Below, one piece after another: positions 1 through 7,979 of a DNA stretch of 26,113 nt. The stretch is from a virus: positions 1 through 26,113 of the IMG/VR virus record IMGVR_UViG_3300006924_000141; one strand, written 5' to 3'. The translations under genes were made by a program, and so were the position numbers. Every line of letters begins with the position of its first letter. Within the stretch, counting starts at the first letter, position 1. The notes under the pieces were generated by a model. The model did not search any database. It was not told where the DNA came from and saw only the letters and a list, made by a program, of their open reading frames with translations.

Positions 1-2
1 AC

Positions 3-782
3 TTCCATTACCTCCGTCCAGTATGGCAGCGTCACACCGAAAAGGATGCACTTGTAGGCGTTTCTATGACCGGTATTGCTTCAGGTCGCATCCTCGATCT
101 CGATATGGCAGCAGGCGCTGCTGTAGTCAAGGAAGAGAACGCTCGCGTTGCAGACCTTCTAGGAATTAGACCAGCTGCCCGTACTACCTGCGTCAAGCCT
201 GCAGGAACTACTTCACTAACTCTAGGTACCTCTTCCGGTATCCACGCTTGGCACAACGATTACTACATTCGTCGTATCCGCGTTGGCAAGAACGAAGCAA
301 TCTACTCTTACCTCTCAGAGTACCACCCAGAGTTGGTTGAGGACGAGTACTTCCGACCACACGACACCGCTGTTATCTCAGCTCCGCAGAAGGCACCAGA
401 GGGCGCTATTCTACGCTCTGAGACCGCTCTTGAGCTCCTAGAGAGAGTTAAGCGCGTCAGTGTTGAGTGGGTCAGAGGCGGCCACAGAAGCGGCCAGAAC
501 ACACATAATGTTTCTGCTACAATTAACATTAAGGAACACGAGTGGGATGAGGTTCGCGACTGGATGTGGGCAAACCGCGCACACTACAACGGCCTATCAG
601 TGCTCCCTCACGACGGGGGCAGCTACATCCAAGCTCCCTTTACCGACAGCACAAAGGAAGAGTATGAGGAAATGCTCAAGCACCTTACAGAAGTAGACGT
701 CCGTAACATCATCGAGACGCAGGACGATACTGATCTTGCAGGCGAGATTGCTTGCGGCCCATCAGGGTGTGATCTAATCTAA
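3..782 (+). CDS. nrdJ: Adenosylcobalamin-dependent ribonucleoside-triphosphate reductase, C-terminal part (5' end outside window)
   Basis: The frame is open from base 3, so the window starts inside the gene; about 259 codons remain. Class II (B12-dependent) reductases turn ribonucleotides into deoxyribonucleotides without oxygen, using a thiyl radical generated from adenosylcobalamin. Visible hallmarks are the phosphate-binding stretch KPAGTTSLTLGTSSGIHAWH, followed by NDYYIRRIRV, and the C-terminal ACGPSGCDLI. The final Cys-x4-Cys matches the redox-shuttle cysteine pair at the C-terminus of the monomeric Lactobacillus leichmannii-type enzyme (family knowledge). The radical cysteine and the B12 site lie upstream of or outside the visible part. 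A glutaredoxin encoded at 18252 could be its electron donor (inference). The gene is followed directly by an HNH endonuclease gene. Confidence 0.92.
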   Translation, partial: FHYLRPVWQRHTEKDALVGVSMTGIASGRILDLDMAAGAAVVKEENARVADLLGIRPAARTTCVKPAGTTSLTLGTSSGIHAWHNDYYIRRIRVGKNEAIYSYLSEYHPELVEDEYFRPHDTAVISAPQKAPEGAILRSETALELLERVKRVSVEWVRGGHRSGQNTHNVSATINIKEHEWDEVRDWMWANRAHYNGLSVLPHDGGSYIQAPFTDSTKEEYEEMLKHLTEVDVRNIIETQDDTDLAGEIACGPSGCDLI

Positions 783-810
783 GGTTTATTGGCATTCTCG
801 TACCTCACAA

Positions 811-819
811 ACTATTTAT
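811..819 (+). promoter_or_regulatory. ACTATTTAT motif, candidate phage-specific promoter element (copy 1)
   Basis: The sequence CAAACTATTTATTAATAT lies in the gap between the reductase stop and the HNH start, 24 bases before the ATG at 844. The same nine-base core occurs before genes at 20169, 21497 and 26004. No sigma70-type -35 hexamer is visible here. Its promoter role is an inference from position and repetition. Confidence 0.4.
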
Positions 820-843
820 TAATATAAACCTGTGGGGTGCGAA

Positions 844-1398
844 ATGCCAAAACTCAAAGATTTAAGTGGTAAGAGATTTCATAATTTGCTGGTACTAGAG
901 CGGGCTAGCGCAAACAGACAAGGCTCAGCAACTTGGCTGTGCCAGTGTGATTGCGGTAACCAGAAGGTCTACTCTAGTGACCATCTTACAAGAAAGAGAG
1001 GTCCTGTTAAAAGCTGCGGATGCAAGATGACAAAAAGGGGTCCAGATCACCCACAGTGGAATGGTCACGGAGAGATTAGCGGAAGATGGTTTTACCATCA
1101 CGTAACTCGTGAAAGATTTCAAGGTGACAGAACTAGGGTTCCGGTCGAGGTAACCATCGAACAGATCTGGGACCTCTTCTTGAAGCAGGAAAGGAAGTGT
1201 GCGCTGACTGGTATGGAGCTGACAATTAGCCCCACAGCCCAATACAACGACGCTTCAATTGACAGAATCGATAGCTCAAAAGGATATGTAATTGACAACA
1301 TTCAGTGGGTACATAAGCACGTTAATATGATGAAGAGAACATATTCACAAGATTATTTTATAGCTATGTGTAAGAAGGTAGCCGAGCACAATGAATAG
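844..1398 (+). CDS. Free-standing HNH homing-type endonuclease
   Basis: The 184-aa product has an N-terminal zinc-knuckle region (CQCDCGN, then SCGC about 30 residues later) and a C-terminal HNH nuclease region. The latter shows CALTGMEL, then SIDRIDSSKGYVIDN and IQWVHKHVNMMK, the D-R-I-D..GY..DN..W pattern of phage HNH/intron-type endonucleases. Such enzymes nick or cut a specific site and spread themselves by recombination. I chose ATG 844, preceded by GGGG at 834-837. A GTG at 832 is in frame but would absorb the ribosome binding site. Its position directly behind the reductase gene is typical of free-standing homing endonucleases, which often sit beside conserved genes such as nrd; the neighbouring gene may be its target (inference). 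Confidence 0.85.
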   Translation: MPKLKDLSGKRFHNLLVLERASANRQGSATWLCQCDCGNQKVYSSDHLTRKRGPVKSCGCKMTKRGPDHPQWNGHGEISGRWFYHHVTRERFQGDRTRVPVEVTIEQIWDLFLKQERKCALTGMELTISPTAQYNDASIDRIDSSKGYVIDNIQWVHKHVNMMKRTYSQDYFIAMCKKVAEHNE

Positions 1399-1415
1399 AA
1401 CTAATTAGAATAAAT

Positions 1416-1450
1416 CGCCCTCGGATATTGTCAAATGTATCCGAGGGCGT
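1416..1450 (+). terminator. Perfect 12-bp hairpin after the HNH gene; terminator or operator
   Basis: CGCCCTCGGATA (1416-1427) and TATCCGAGGGCG (1438-1449) are exact inverse complements around a 10-base loop. The bases that follow (TTATATTAT) are a poor U-run, so termination could be inefficient. The loop also contains TTGTCA, which fits a -35 for the next gene (see promoter at 1428-1456). Confidence 0.6.
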
Positions 1451-1456
1451 TATATT
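1428..1456 (+). promoter_or_regulatory. Candidate sigma70-type promoter overlapping a hairpin
   Basis: TTGTCA (1428-1433), a 17-base spacer and TATATT (1451-1456). The -35 lies in the hairpin loop and the spacer contains the right arm. Transcription would start near 1463, almost at the ribosome binding site of the gene at 1474, so the leader would be extremely short. This makes the call tentative. Confidence 0.35.
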
Positions 1457-1473
1457 ATCAATGGAGCAAAACG

Positions 1474-1671
1474 ATGTTTGGGAAATCAATTAAAGAAATG
1501 GTTGGCTTTACGCTAGGTGTTGTATTTGGCAGTGTTATCGCTACTATCACAACACACTATGCTTACTTGCTAATGCACGGCAGCCCACAAGTTACTGAGC
1601 TGCTACAGATTAATGAATGCCTCATTGAAAGGCATCAGGAACTCAATGGAGAAGGTAATGTCAGAAATTAA
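1474..1671 (+). CDS. Small predicted membrane protein
   Basis: A 65-aa product of unknown function. The start is ATG 1474, with GGAG at 1463-1466 seven bases upstream; the longer frame from 1435 would run through the hairpin and is rejected. After a short basic N-terminus (MFGKSIKE) comes one hydrophobic stretch of about 25 residues (MVGFTLGVVFGSVIATITTH and the following YAYLLM), then a hydrophilic tail rich in Glu, Gln and Asn. This suggests a single membrane span. The gene overlaps the GroES-like gene by 14 bases, suggesting co-translation. It could be an accessory lysis or membrane protein, but nothing in the sequence proves this. Confidence 0.65.
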   Translation: MFGKSIKEMVGFTLGVVFGSVIATITTHYAYLLMHGSPQVTELLQINECLIERHQELNGEGNVRN

Positions 1672-1930
1672 GGTACACAACAAGAGAGTCCTCGTTCAGC
1701 TTGTAGAGAAAGAGCAGAAAGAGAAGGGCTTTTTTCTAATGCCAGAGACAGCTGAAGATAAGTCAGAGTGGACGCTCGCCTTGGCTATCGACGTTGCAAG
1801 AGAAGAAGATGCACACCTAGTAGACCGTATGGTACTATTCCCAACTCATATGTTGGAGACTTTTGAGCACGGCGGAGAGACTTTCCACTTCGTTCAGGAG
1901 AACTACATTGTGGCGTCTTTCGCGGAGTGA
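1658..1930 (+). CDS. groES: GroES-like co-chaperonin (cpn10)
   Basis: A 90-aa protein with the layout of the 10-kDa chaperonin that caps GroEL rings. It has an N-terminal strand KRVLVQLVEKEQKEKG, a mobile-loop-like segment GFFLMPETAEDKSE whose FFL would occupy the place of the GroEL-binding hydrophobic tripeptide (IVL in E. coli), a central part where RMVLFPTH resembles the GD-x-VLF segment, and the closing E-x-YIVASFAE, which resembles the GroES C-terminus (DILAVLE-like). I start it at ATG 1658, six bases after GGAG; ATG 1646 is an alternative. A GroEL gene lies 21 kb downstream in the same window, supporting the assignment. It is divergent enough that the fold call rests on pattern, not on strong identity. 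Confidence 0.75.
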   Translation: MSEIKVHNKRVLVQLVEKEQKEKGFFLMPETAEDKSEWTLALAIDVAREEDAHLVDRMVLFPTHMLETFEHGGETFHFVQENYIVASFAE

Positions 1931-1935
1931 TATAG

Positions 1936-2790
1936 GTGTCTAAACTAGATAGACATATTTATAAAACTTCAGAAGTAGTGATTGGTGGCTGTCTGGCCAC
2001 CTTTCTTTTTGCTTATTATACGGGCAAGAAGGTAGCGTTTGTGGAAGCACAGCCACCTTTCCTATTTGATGAAGTAGCTGGTAACGCAATTCCGGGGATT
2101 GAGCCAAACTTCGGACATACCTTCCCAGCCGTACAAGTGTGGGAATATTTGCTATTTGCTCTGGGAATGAATGGGCAAATAATTGGCTCTGACTTGAATC
2201 GCTCTATTCGTGTGGATGATGGTATGTTAAAGATCACCACAGAGTATTCAAGGATGACAAGAGTGGAATTTGAAAAGCTATGGGTGTTTGACCCCCGGCA
2301 GGTCAAGGGCCTGCCTCCAGCAAGAAAGATTAAGAAGAATCTTAACAGAGTGATTGACTGGGTGAATGTCAAGAAAGGCAGCAACCACACCCACACATTC
2401 CACCAGAATGAAGATAAGTTTATGAACAAAGTGTGGTGGTATAACTCTCCACGTTTTGATAACAGTAATCTTAAAGACTGTGTGGTCGAGTCGTATCTTA
2501 CCGACGAGCAAGTAAGAGACTTTGACTATTCAGAAACCATCGTGCGTATGGCACTCGAAGAGCTGTACAAAGACAAGGAAATTACAAAATACCCTAGACT
2601 AGACCACGCAGAACGTGTTATAATAGAGGACATTGATTATGTTTTCGACACACAGGAAAATGTAGAGCACGTAAGGCCCGATGCAGACTACATTATTGAT
2701 CAATGGAAATCTGAAGAGGTCAGTCCATATGTCAAGTTTTTTCCATCTAGCAGGTATAGTTCCGGTCGCATCACCGCCGACAGGGTATAA
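1936..2790 (+). CDS. Unknown protein with N-terminal Rossmann-like (dinucleotide-binding-like) segment
   Basis: A 284-aa product starting at GTG 1936, eight bases after GGAG (1924-1927). Residues about 13-36 (VVIGGCLATFLFAYYTGKKV then AFVE) resemble the beta-alpha-beta of FAD/NAD-binding oxidoreductases, ending in the acidic residue that usually holds the ribose. However, the glycine motif is degenerate (GGCLAT instead of GGGxAG). A later stretch, VRPDADYIID, resembles the end of such folds, where a D-Y-(I/V)-I-D segment is common. A flavoprotein of the UDP-galactopyranose mutase or glucose-inhibited-division type is conceivable, but the binding site may be dead. It overlaps the next gene by 62 bases, so the two are probably made together. 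Confidence 0.55.
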   Translation: MSKLDRHIYKTSEVVIGGCLATFLFAYYTGKKVAFVEAQPPFLFDEVAGNAIPGIEPNFGHTFPAVQVWEYLLFALGMNGQIIGSDLNRSIRVDDGMLKITTEYSRMTRVEFEKLWVFDPRQVKGLPPARKIKKNLNRVIDWVNVKKGSNHTHTFHQNEDKFMNKVWWYNSPRFDNSNLKDCVVESYLTDEQVRDFDYSETIVRMALEELYKDKEITKYPRLDHAERVIIEDIDYVFDTQENVEHVRPDADYIIDQWKSEEVSPYVKFFPSSRYSSGRITADRV

Positions 2791-3580
2791 TCTGCCTTGG
2801 GACGATTGCCTGATCCCAATCGCACCTGACTATCTGGCAATTGACAATGCTATCTATCAGGCAGCAATGGCAGGCTGTGAGACAATCTGGGTTGTTGGCA
2901 ATATGGAAACCGTTCCGCTTGTAAGAAAGCGCATCGGTGATTTTATTTATGACCCAACGACAATTGGCAGCAATCCTTTTTCAAAGAATCCCGACAAGCA
3001 CAGAAGACTGGTGTCAATCTATTATGTCCCGATCACGGAGTTTGAAGGACATAGGTCAAATTGTCTTCCTTGGTCCATCATCAAGGGGGCGGAATTTGCA
3101 AACGACATTAGTGGCGCAATCAGCAAGTGGACAAGACCTAAGATGTTCTGGGTCTCTTTTCCGTATGGCATCACGGAGCCAAAGCATCTTCGTGAGTTTC
3201 GAAAGAGCATTTCGAAGGAGCAGAATACTTTTCTTCGTTATGATGAGGAAACAGTACTCGATGGCAAGCATCTTCCCTTTACATTTGGCCAAGAAGACTT
3301 AGCAAGGTTCTTAGAGCATTTTAGAGAGTATGAGAACCAAATGTCAATAAACAGTCAAGACGAGGATGAATACTTTACAGAGAAGGCCACCCTTGGTATA
3401 ATAGTAAAAGAAAGCGAGATGAACATAGACAACGTTATCGACTTGTCTTGGTATCATCAGATTGACAGTTGGGACAACTATCGAAGCTTTCTATCAGATA
3501 GCGAGACTAGAGAAGTAAAGAGTCCCGGCAAAATATTTATCCACTATAAAGAGTGGAACCCTATTTCGGAGGAATTGTGA
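2729..3580 (+). CDS. Conserved phage protein resembling sugar-nucleotidyltransferases
   Basis: A 283-aa product from ATG 2729, with GAAGAGG eight bases upstream. The N-terminus (HLAGIVPVA, then LPWDDCLIPIAPDYLAIDNA and AGCETIWVVGN) has the order of a nucleotidyltransferase: a first beta strand with a loop, the substrate stretch, then an A-G-(C)-x-x-I-W/V-V strand. The usual G-G-x-G-T-R loop is replaced by AGIVPVASPP, so catalysis is uncertain. IYYVPI and CLPWSIIKGAE in the middle are features I associate with a conserved family in large marine phages. The C-terminal third (after about residue 200) is acidic and unrecognised. The gene lies inside a coupled run with the Rossmann-like gene and the zinc-ribbon gene. 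Confidence 0.55.
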   Translation: MSSFFHLAGIVPVASPPTGYNLPWDDCLIPIAPDYLAIDNAIYQAAMAGCETIWVVGNMETVPLVRKRIGDFIYDPTTIGSNPFSKNPDKHRRLVSIYYVPITEFEGHRSNCLPWSIIKGAEFANDISGAISKWTRPKMFWVSFPYGITEPKHLREFRKSISKEQNTFLRYDEETVLDGKHLPFTFGQEDLARFLEHFREYENQMSINSQDEDEYFTEKATLGIIVKESEMNIDNVIDLSWYHQIDSWDNYRSFLSDSETREVKSPGKIFIHYKEWNPISEEL

Positions 3581-4002
3581 AGACTTGGAACGAACCCGGA
3601 CGTGGCCGCAAGGGCTGCCCAAAGTGTGGTATTTATATCGGTGTTAGGTCTATGAAGTGCCAGTGTGGCTTTTCTTGGATCATTGAGCCACGTAAGCCAG
3701 CGCCAAAGAAGAAGGTTGCGGCTACACAAGAGTCCGGCTCTAGCGGCGAAGGCTCAGGTCTTAGCCTTATTCACGCACCTCCCGGCTTCTGTCCGGTCGA
3801 ACTTAAGGGCCTTGAGACAGAGCAGGTCCGTCAGTGGCTCAAGGAGCTAGTGAAGTTCCACCTCGCAAACAAGCAGCTGCTTAAGCCTTACGCAGCAAAA
3901 TACTATGGTCGCCTGTTTTACGGAGTCTTTACAGACGAGTACTTTGAACTGTCGCAGAAAATTGATACAATGGCTGTGGAGGTAGGTCTATATGTCGACT
4001 GA
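3577..4002 (+). CDS. Zinc-ribbon protein of unknown function
   Basis: A 141-aa product. I chose GTG 3577 because GGAGG lies at 3568-3572; the start overlaps the stop of the previous gene by four bases. The N-terminus carries a treble-clef or zinc-ribbon pattern (CPKC at about 14-17 and CQCGFSW at about 29-35). It is followed by a low-complexity Lys/Ala/Gly/Ser linker (about 42-65) and a helical C-terminal domain containing TEQVRQWLKELVKFHLANKQ and YYGRLFYGVF. It overlaps the polymerase gene by 11 bases and may be a replication accessory or DNA-binding factor, which is inference from position only. Confidence 0.7.
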   Translation: MKTWNEPGRGRKGCPKCGIYIGVRSMKCQCGFSWIIEPRKPAPKKKVAATQESGSSGEGSGLSLIHAPPGFCPVELKGLETEQVRQWLKELVKFHLANKQLLKPYAAKYYGRLFYGVFTDEYFELSQKIDTMAVEVGLYVD

Positions 4003-7000
4003 AAGAACACAACCAACAATCCCATTCGTGGGACTTCACGCACACAGCGTAGCAGGATCGATCTTCGATGCGCTAGGCTACCCAAGCGCCCATATGGATT
4101 TCGCATATGAAAACGGTATGAACGCGCTAGCTCTGACCGACCACGGAAATCAAAATGGTTTGGCACATCAGGTTCTCCACGCCAAGAAGATGATGGAGGC
4201 TGGCAAGGAGTTCAAGCCCATCTTCGGATGCGAAGCTTACTTTATTCCTTCACACGAAGAGTGGAAGACTGATTACGAAGAAGTAATGGCCGACAAGAAG
4301 AAGGCACAGGCAGCCAAGCGTGCCGACACTAGCGGCGCAACTGTAGAGGACGAGAACGCCAGTAAGAAGGCGGCCAAGAGCGTCCTTAACCGACGTCGAC
4401 ACCTTATCCTTCTGGCGCAGAATCAAACTGGTCTTGAGAACTTGTTCAAGCTGGTTTCCGATTCATACCGAGACGAAAACTTCTACCGCTATCCTCGCGT
4501 TGATTATAAGATGCTACAGGAGCACTCTGAAGGCATCATCGCGGCCTCCGCTTGTTTGGGTGGGGTCTACGCTGGATGTTTGTGGGAGAACCGCGAGGAG
4601 GGCGATGAGGCTGTCCTAGCGGCTATGCGACAGGTCACCGAGCGTATGATCTCTATCTTTGGAGATCGGTGGTATGGTGAGCTACAGTGGAACAACGTGC
4701 CAGAGCAGCATCAGCTAAACAAGTTTATTATTCAGATGCACGAAGAGTACGGTATTAAGCTTATTTCTACTGCAGACTCTCACTACCCTTCGAAGGAGGC
4801 TTGGAAGGATCGCGAGCTTTACAAGCGTCTAGGCTGGCTAGGAAAGGGTCGCCCACAATGGGCAGACGAGACAGAGCTCCCTGAGAACGTCGACGAGATC
4901 GGCTATGAGCTTTACCCAAAGAATGGCGACGAGATGTGGGCGGCATACCAGAAGTACTCTGCCGAATGCGACACAGAGTATGATGATGAGCTAGTGATGA
5001 ATTCCATCACAGAGACTTACAGCATTGCCCACGACCGTATCGAAACATTCACGCCTGATAATACAGTCAAGCTCCCCTCTTTCGTTGTCCCGGCAGGCGA
5101 GACCGAAGATAGCGCACTAGAGAAGTTCTGTATGGAAGGTCTCCGCGCAAAGAATCTACACACCAACAACGAGTACACAGAGCGTCTTCGTTACGAGCTT
5201 GGCGTTATCTCTAGCCGTGGATTCTCAAAGTACTTCTTGACTATGAATGAGATCGTAAAGATTGCAAACGAGAGTATGATCACAGGTCCGGGTCGCGGTT
5301 CTGCAGCTGGCTCGCTTGTTGCATATGCCCTTGACATCACGCAGGTCGACCCGATCAAGTACGGCCTACTCTTCTCCCGGTTCCTTCGCACAGATGCAAA
5401 GGACTACCCAGATATTGACTTTGACGTTTCTGACGCAATGGGTATCAAGGATATTCTTATTGAGCGCTGGGGCGACAATGTAGTTGCTCCAATCTCAAAC
5501 TGGAATACTTTGCAGCTCAAGTCACTAATTAAGGACATCTCTAAGTTGTATGGCATCCCTTACACAGAGGTAAACAAGGTCACAGGCGTGATGATGCAGG
5601 AGGCCACGCCCCTCGCAAAGAAGAAGCACGGCATCAAGGCTGGTATCTACGCCCCGACTTTTGAAGAGGTAAAGGAGTTCTCTACTTCTCTACAAAGCTT
5701 CTTGAGTAAGTACCCAGATGTCGCACACCATATCGACGCACTATATGGGCAGGTTCGCTCTTGTTCACGTCACGCTGGTGGTGTTGTTATCGGTGAAGAT
5801 CTTGATCGCCGTATGCCACTTATCTCTTCTAAATCCGTTCGACAGACTCCTTGGTCGGAGGGCCAGAACGTCCGTCACTTGGAGCCGATGGGTTTCATTA
5901 AGTACGATCTCTTGGGCCTAGCAACACTTCGTATGTTCGAGGGAGCTATCACAAACATCTTGAAGCGCCGTCACGGTATTCAAGAGCCAACGTTCCAAGA
6001 CATTCGTAAGTTCTACGATGAGAACTTGCACCCTGATGTGCTCGACCTAAACGATAGCAAAGTATACCGTAATGTCTTCCAGAAGGGCAACTGGGCTGGC
6101 ATCTTCCAGTTCACAGAGCGCGGAGCGCAGGCATTGTGTCAGAGCGTCAAGCCAAAGAATATCATTGACCTTTCGGCTATCACTTCTATTTATCGTCCGG
6201 GTCCTTTGTCTGCAAACGTCGATAAGGACTTCATCAACGCCCGCCGCGCTCCGGGTATGATTACTTACTTCAACGAGAAGCATCGGGAGACCACAGAAGA
6301 GACTTATGGATTTCTTATCTTTCAGGAGCAGATTGCTCTTCTTGCTCACCAGTTGGGTAAGAACATCTCTCTTGACGAGGGCAATTCACTTCGTAAGGTT
6401 CTAACCAAGAAGGGAACAGGCAAGACCAAGAAGGTTCTTGCTTCGCTCTATGGCCGCTTTGTTGATGGTTGTGTTGAGAAGGGAATGAAGGCTTCCGATG
6501 CCGAAGACCTCTGGCGTAAGTTTGAGTTCTTCTCTGGTTACGGTTTCAACAAGTCTCACGCTGTTTCATACTCAATCATCTCGTATCAGTGTGCTTGGCT
6601 GTTCACATACTTCCAGCAGGAATGGCTTTGTGCATTCTTGGACAAGGAGCCAGAGACCCGAAAGGAGAAGGCAATCAATATTGCAAAGTCCTATGGCTAC
6701 CACATCGAGCCTCTAAACATCAATACATCAGGCGTTTCTTGGGAAGTTAGCGAAGACGGTACATCATTTATTCAGCCGCTTACAAGTGTCAAGGGCCTAG
6801 GAGATACAGCAATCGAGCAGATTTTCAAGGGCCGACCTTTCCAGAAGGTTGAGGACTTCTTGTTCAATGAGAATATGCGATACTCCAAGCTCAACAAGAA
6901 GGCTCTAGATGTGCTATGCCGCAGCGGCGCACTTAACAATCTTATGGACGATAGGTTCTCAGGCAGAAAGCACTTCTGGTCGGCTATCGCAGTTGATCGG

Positions 7001-7441
7001 CCTCGTAAGCCAAAGAACTTGGACGAGAATATTACGCTCTATGAACCAGAAGGCGACTTCACTAAGGAAGAGGAAATCCAGTTCTTGGTCGAGCTTACAG
7101 GCCAGTTCCCTCTGAACAGGGTGATCGATAGCCAGATTCTTGATAAGCTCGACAATATGAATGTTGTACCTATCTCTGAGCATCAGAACGGCTACGGCTT
7201 GGTCTGGTGTATTCCAAGAAAGATTGTTGTGCGAACAACATCAACTGGCAAAGAGTACTTCCAAGTGGACGTAACCGACATAAACTCTTGCGATATTCGA
7301 ATTCGATGCTGGGGAATTGACACCGGTATGGGCGATATGCTAGAACTCAACAAGCCATATATGTTGAAGCCACAGTACAATGCCCAGTGGGGCTTTTCTA
7401 CACGAGGCCGTATCGGCAAGCTCTGGAAAAAGCTATCCTGA
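3992..7441 (+). CDS. dnaE: DNA polymerase III alpha subunit, DnaE type, with PHP domain
   Basis: This 1149-aa replicative polymerase copies the phage genome. GGAGGT (3978-3983) precedes ATG 3992. The N-terminal PHP domain shows H16-A-H18, D50-H51, E81, H137 and a later ADSHY. These are the metal ligands found in DnaE proteins with an active PHP proofreading nuclease. A Lys/Ala-rich insert sits at about 88-132. The C-family polymerase core has GPGRGSAAGS (432-441), PDIDFD with D474, D476 and D478, and KYDLLGL with D639; the latter two supply the catalytic acids. HAGGVVIGEDL and a helix-hairpin-helix region rich in KGLG follow. A C-terminal beta-rich part (after about 1080) could be the OB fold. 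Phages more often use family A or B polymerases, so a complete C-family enzyme is notable. No separate epsilon or clamp gene is seen in this window. Confidence 0.95.
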   Translation: MSTERTQPTIPFVGLHAHSVAGSIFDALGYPSAHMDFAYENGMNALALTDHGNQNGLAHQVLHAKKMMEAGKEFKPIFGCEAYFIPSHEEWKTDYEEVMADKKKAQAAKRADTSGATVEDENASKKAAKSVLNRRRHLILLAQNQTGLENLFKLVSDSYRDENFYRYPRVDYKMLQEHSEGIIAASACLGGVYAGCLWENREEGDEAVLAAMRQVTERMISIFGDRWYGELQWNNVPEQHQLNKFIIQMHEEYGIKLISTADSHYPSKEAWKDRELYKRLGWLGKGRPQWADETELPENVDEIGYELYPKNGDEMWAAYQKYSAECDTEYDDELVMNSITETYSIAHDRIETFTPDNTVKLPSFVVPAGETEDSALEKFCMEGLRAKNLHTNNEYTERLRYELGVISSRGFSKYFLTMNEIVKIANESMITGPGRGSAAGSLVAYALDITQVDPIKYGLLFSRFLRTDAKDYPDIDFDVSDAMGIKDILIERWGDNVVAPISNWNTLQLKSLIKDISKLYGIPYTEVNKVTGVMMQEATPLAKKKHGIKAGIYAPTFEEVKEFSTSLQSFLSKYPDVAHHIDALYGQVRSCSRHAGGVVIGEDLDRRMPLISSKSVRQTPWSEGQNVRHLEPMGFIKYDLLGLATLRMFEGAITNILKRRHGIQEPTFQDIRKFYDENLHPDVLDLNDSKVYRNVFQKGNWAGIFQFTERGAQALCQSVKPKNIIDLSAITSIYRPGPLSANVDKDFINARRAPGMITYFNEKHRETTEETYGFLIFQEQIALLAHQLGKNISLDEGNSLRKVLTKKGTGKTKKVLASLYGRFVDGCVEKGMKASDAEDLWRKFEFFSGYGFNKSHAVSYSIISYQCAWLFTYFQQEWLCAFLDKEPETRKEKAINIAKSYGYHIEPLNINTSGVSWEVSEDGTSFIQPLTSVKGLGDTAIEQIFKGRPFQKVEDFLFNENMRYSKLNKKALDVLCRSGALNNLMDDRFSGRKHFWSAIAVDRPRKPKNLDENITLYEPEGDFTKEEEIQFLVELTGQFPLNRVIDSQILDKLDNMNVVPISEHQNGYGLVWCIPRKIVVRTTSTGKEYFQVDVTDINSCDIRIRCWGIDTGMGDMLELNKPYMLKPQYNAQWGFSTRGRIGKLWKKLS

Positions 7442-7443
7442 GC

Positions 7444-7472
7444 TTGACTTTAAAAATTTTTACTGGTACAAT
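7444..7472 (+). promoter_or_regulatory. Consensus-like sigma70 promoter with extended -10
   Basis: TTGACT (7444-7449), a 17-base spacer, then TGG directly ahead of TACAAT (7467-7472). It lies in the 54-base gap after the polymerase gene and drives the gene at 7496, whose AGGAGG follows about 18 bases downstream. The same layout recurs at 17223. Confidence 0.8.
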
Positions 7473-7495
7473 AGAAAAGTCCGTAGGAGGAACAA

Positions 7496-7933
7496 ATGGG
7501 AATTGAAGATACAATCGAAGTTGGGCGGATTGTCCAACTAGAAAACGGCCAGAGCAGCATTCGCTTGCGTCGTGATTTTTATGAATTGTTGGCTGGACTT
7601 GCCGACAGGTTTGCTGACGAAGGCGAAGAAGCAGACATCGAGGATGGCACAATCACCGCAGATGTGCTTACACCGTTCTTGCAGAATGCTCTCCGCGAAG
7701 TTGGCATCCTCGGCGGTCTCACAGAGCCGCAAGCTTATGACCTTGTTGGTATGTATGTCGACCTTTGCCTAAACGATGAACGCCTTCACGAAGAGCTCTC
7801 AGCGAAGAGATTCACAGAAGTGTTGGAAGCAAGCCTTTTCGCTCTTGATTTGGACTTCTCGCTCCCAGAGAACGCAGGGCAGTCAATTCTAGACTCGCTA
7901 GCTAGCCAGAGGTTCTTTCAGCTTCTAGGCTGA
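7496..7933 (+). CDS. Hypothetical acidic helical protein
   Basis: A 145-aa product that I do not recognise. A strong ribosome binding site (AGGAGG at 7485-7490) and its own promoter suggest good expression. The protein is acidic and mostly helical, with a cluster of Asp/Glu at about 41-50 (ADEGEEADIEDG) and a hydrophobic C-terminal helix ending SQRFFQLLG. No cysteine pairs, signal peptide or known motif are evident. A hairpin terminator follows, so it may form a single-gene transcript placed between the polymerase and the HAD/DUF3310 pair. Confidence 0.65.
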   Translation: MGIEDTIEVGRIVQLENGQSSIRLRRDFYELLAGLADRFADEGEEADIEDGTITADVLTPFLQNALREVGILGGLTEPQAYDLVGMYVDLCLNDERLHEELSAKRFTEVLEASLFALDLDFSLPENAGQSILDSLASQRFFQLLG

Positions 7934-7940
7934 CACAAAG

Positions 7941-7964
7941 CCCCCGCCTTATGGCGGGGCATTT
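7941..7964 (+). terminator. GC-rich hairpin, probable terminator
   Basis: CCCCGCC (7942-7948), loop TTAT, GGCGGGG (7953-7959), followed by CATTTATAAAA. The stem is strong but the U-run weak. The hairpin separates the gene ending at 7933 from the one starting at 7980. Confidence 0.6.
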
Positions 7965-7979
7965 ATAAAAGGTGGTATT

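Noticed and set aside
832-843. GTG 832 as the start of the HNH gene
   Set aside because: It would overlap the GGGG ribosome binding site of ATG 844 and adds four residues not expected in the family.
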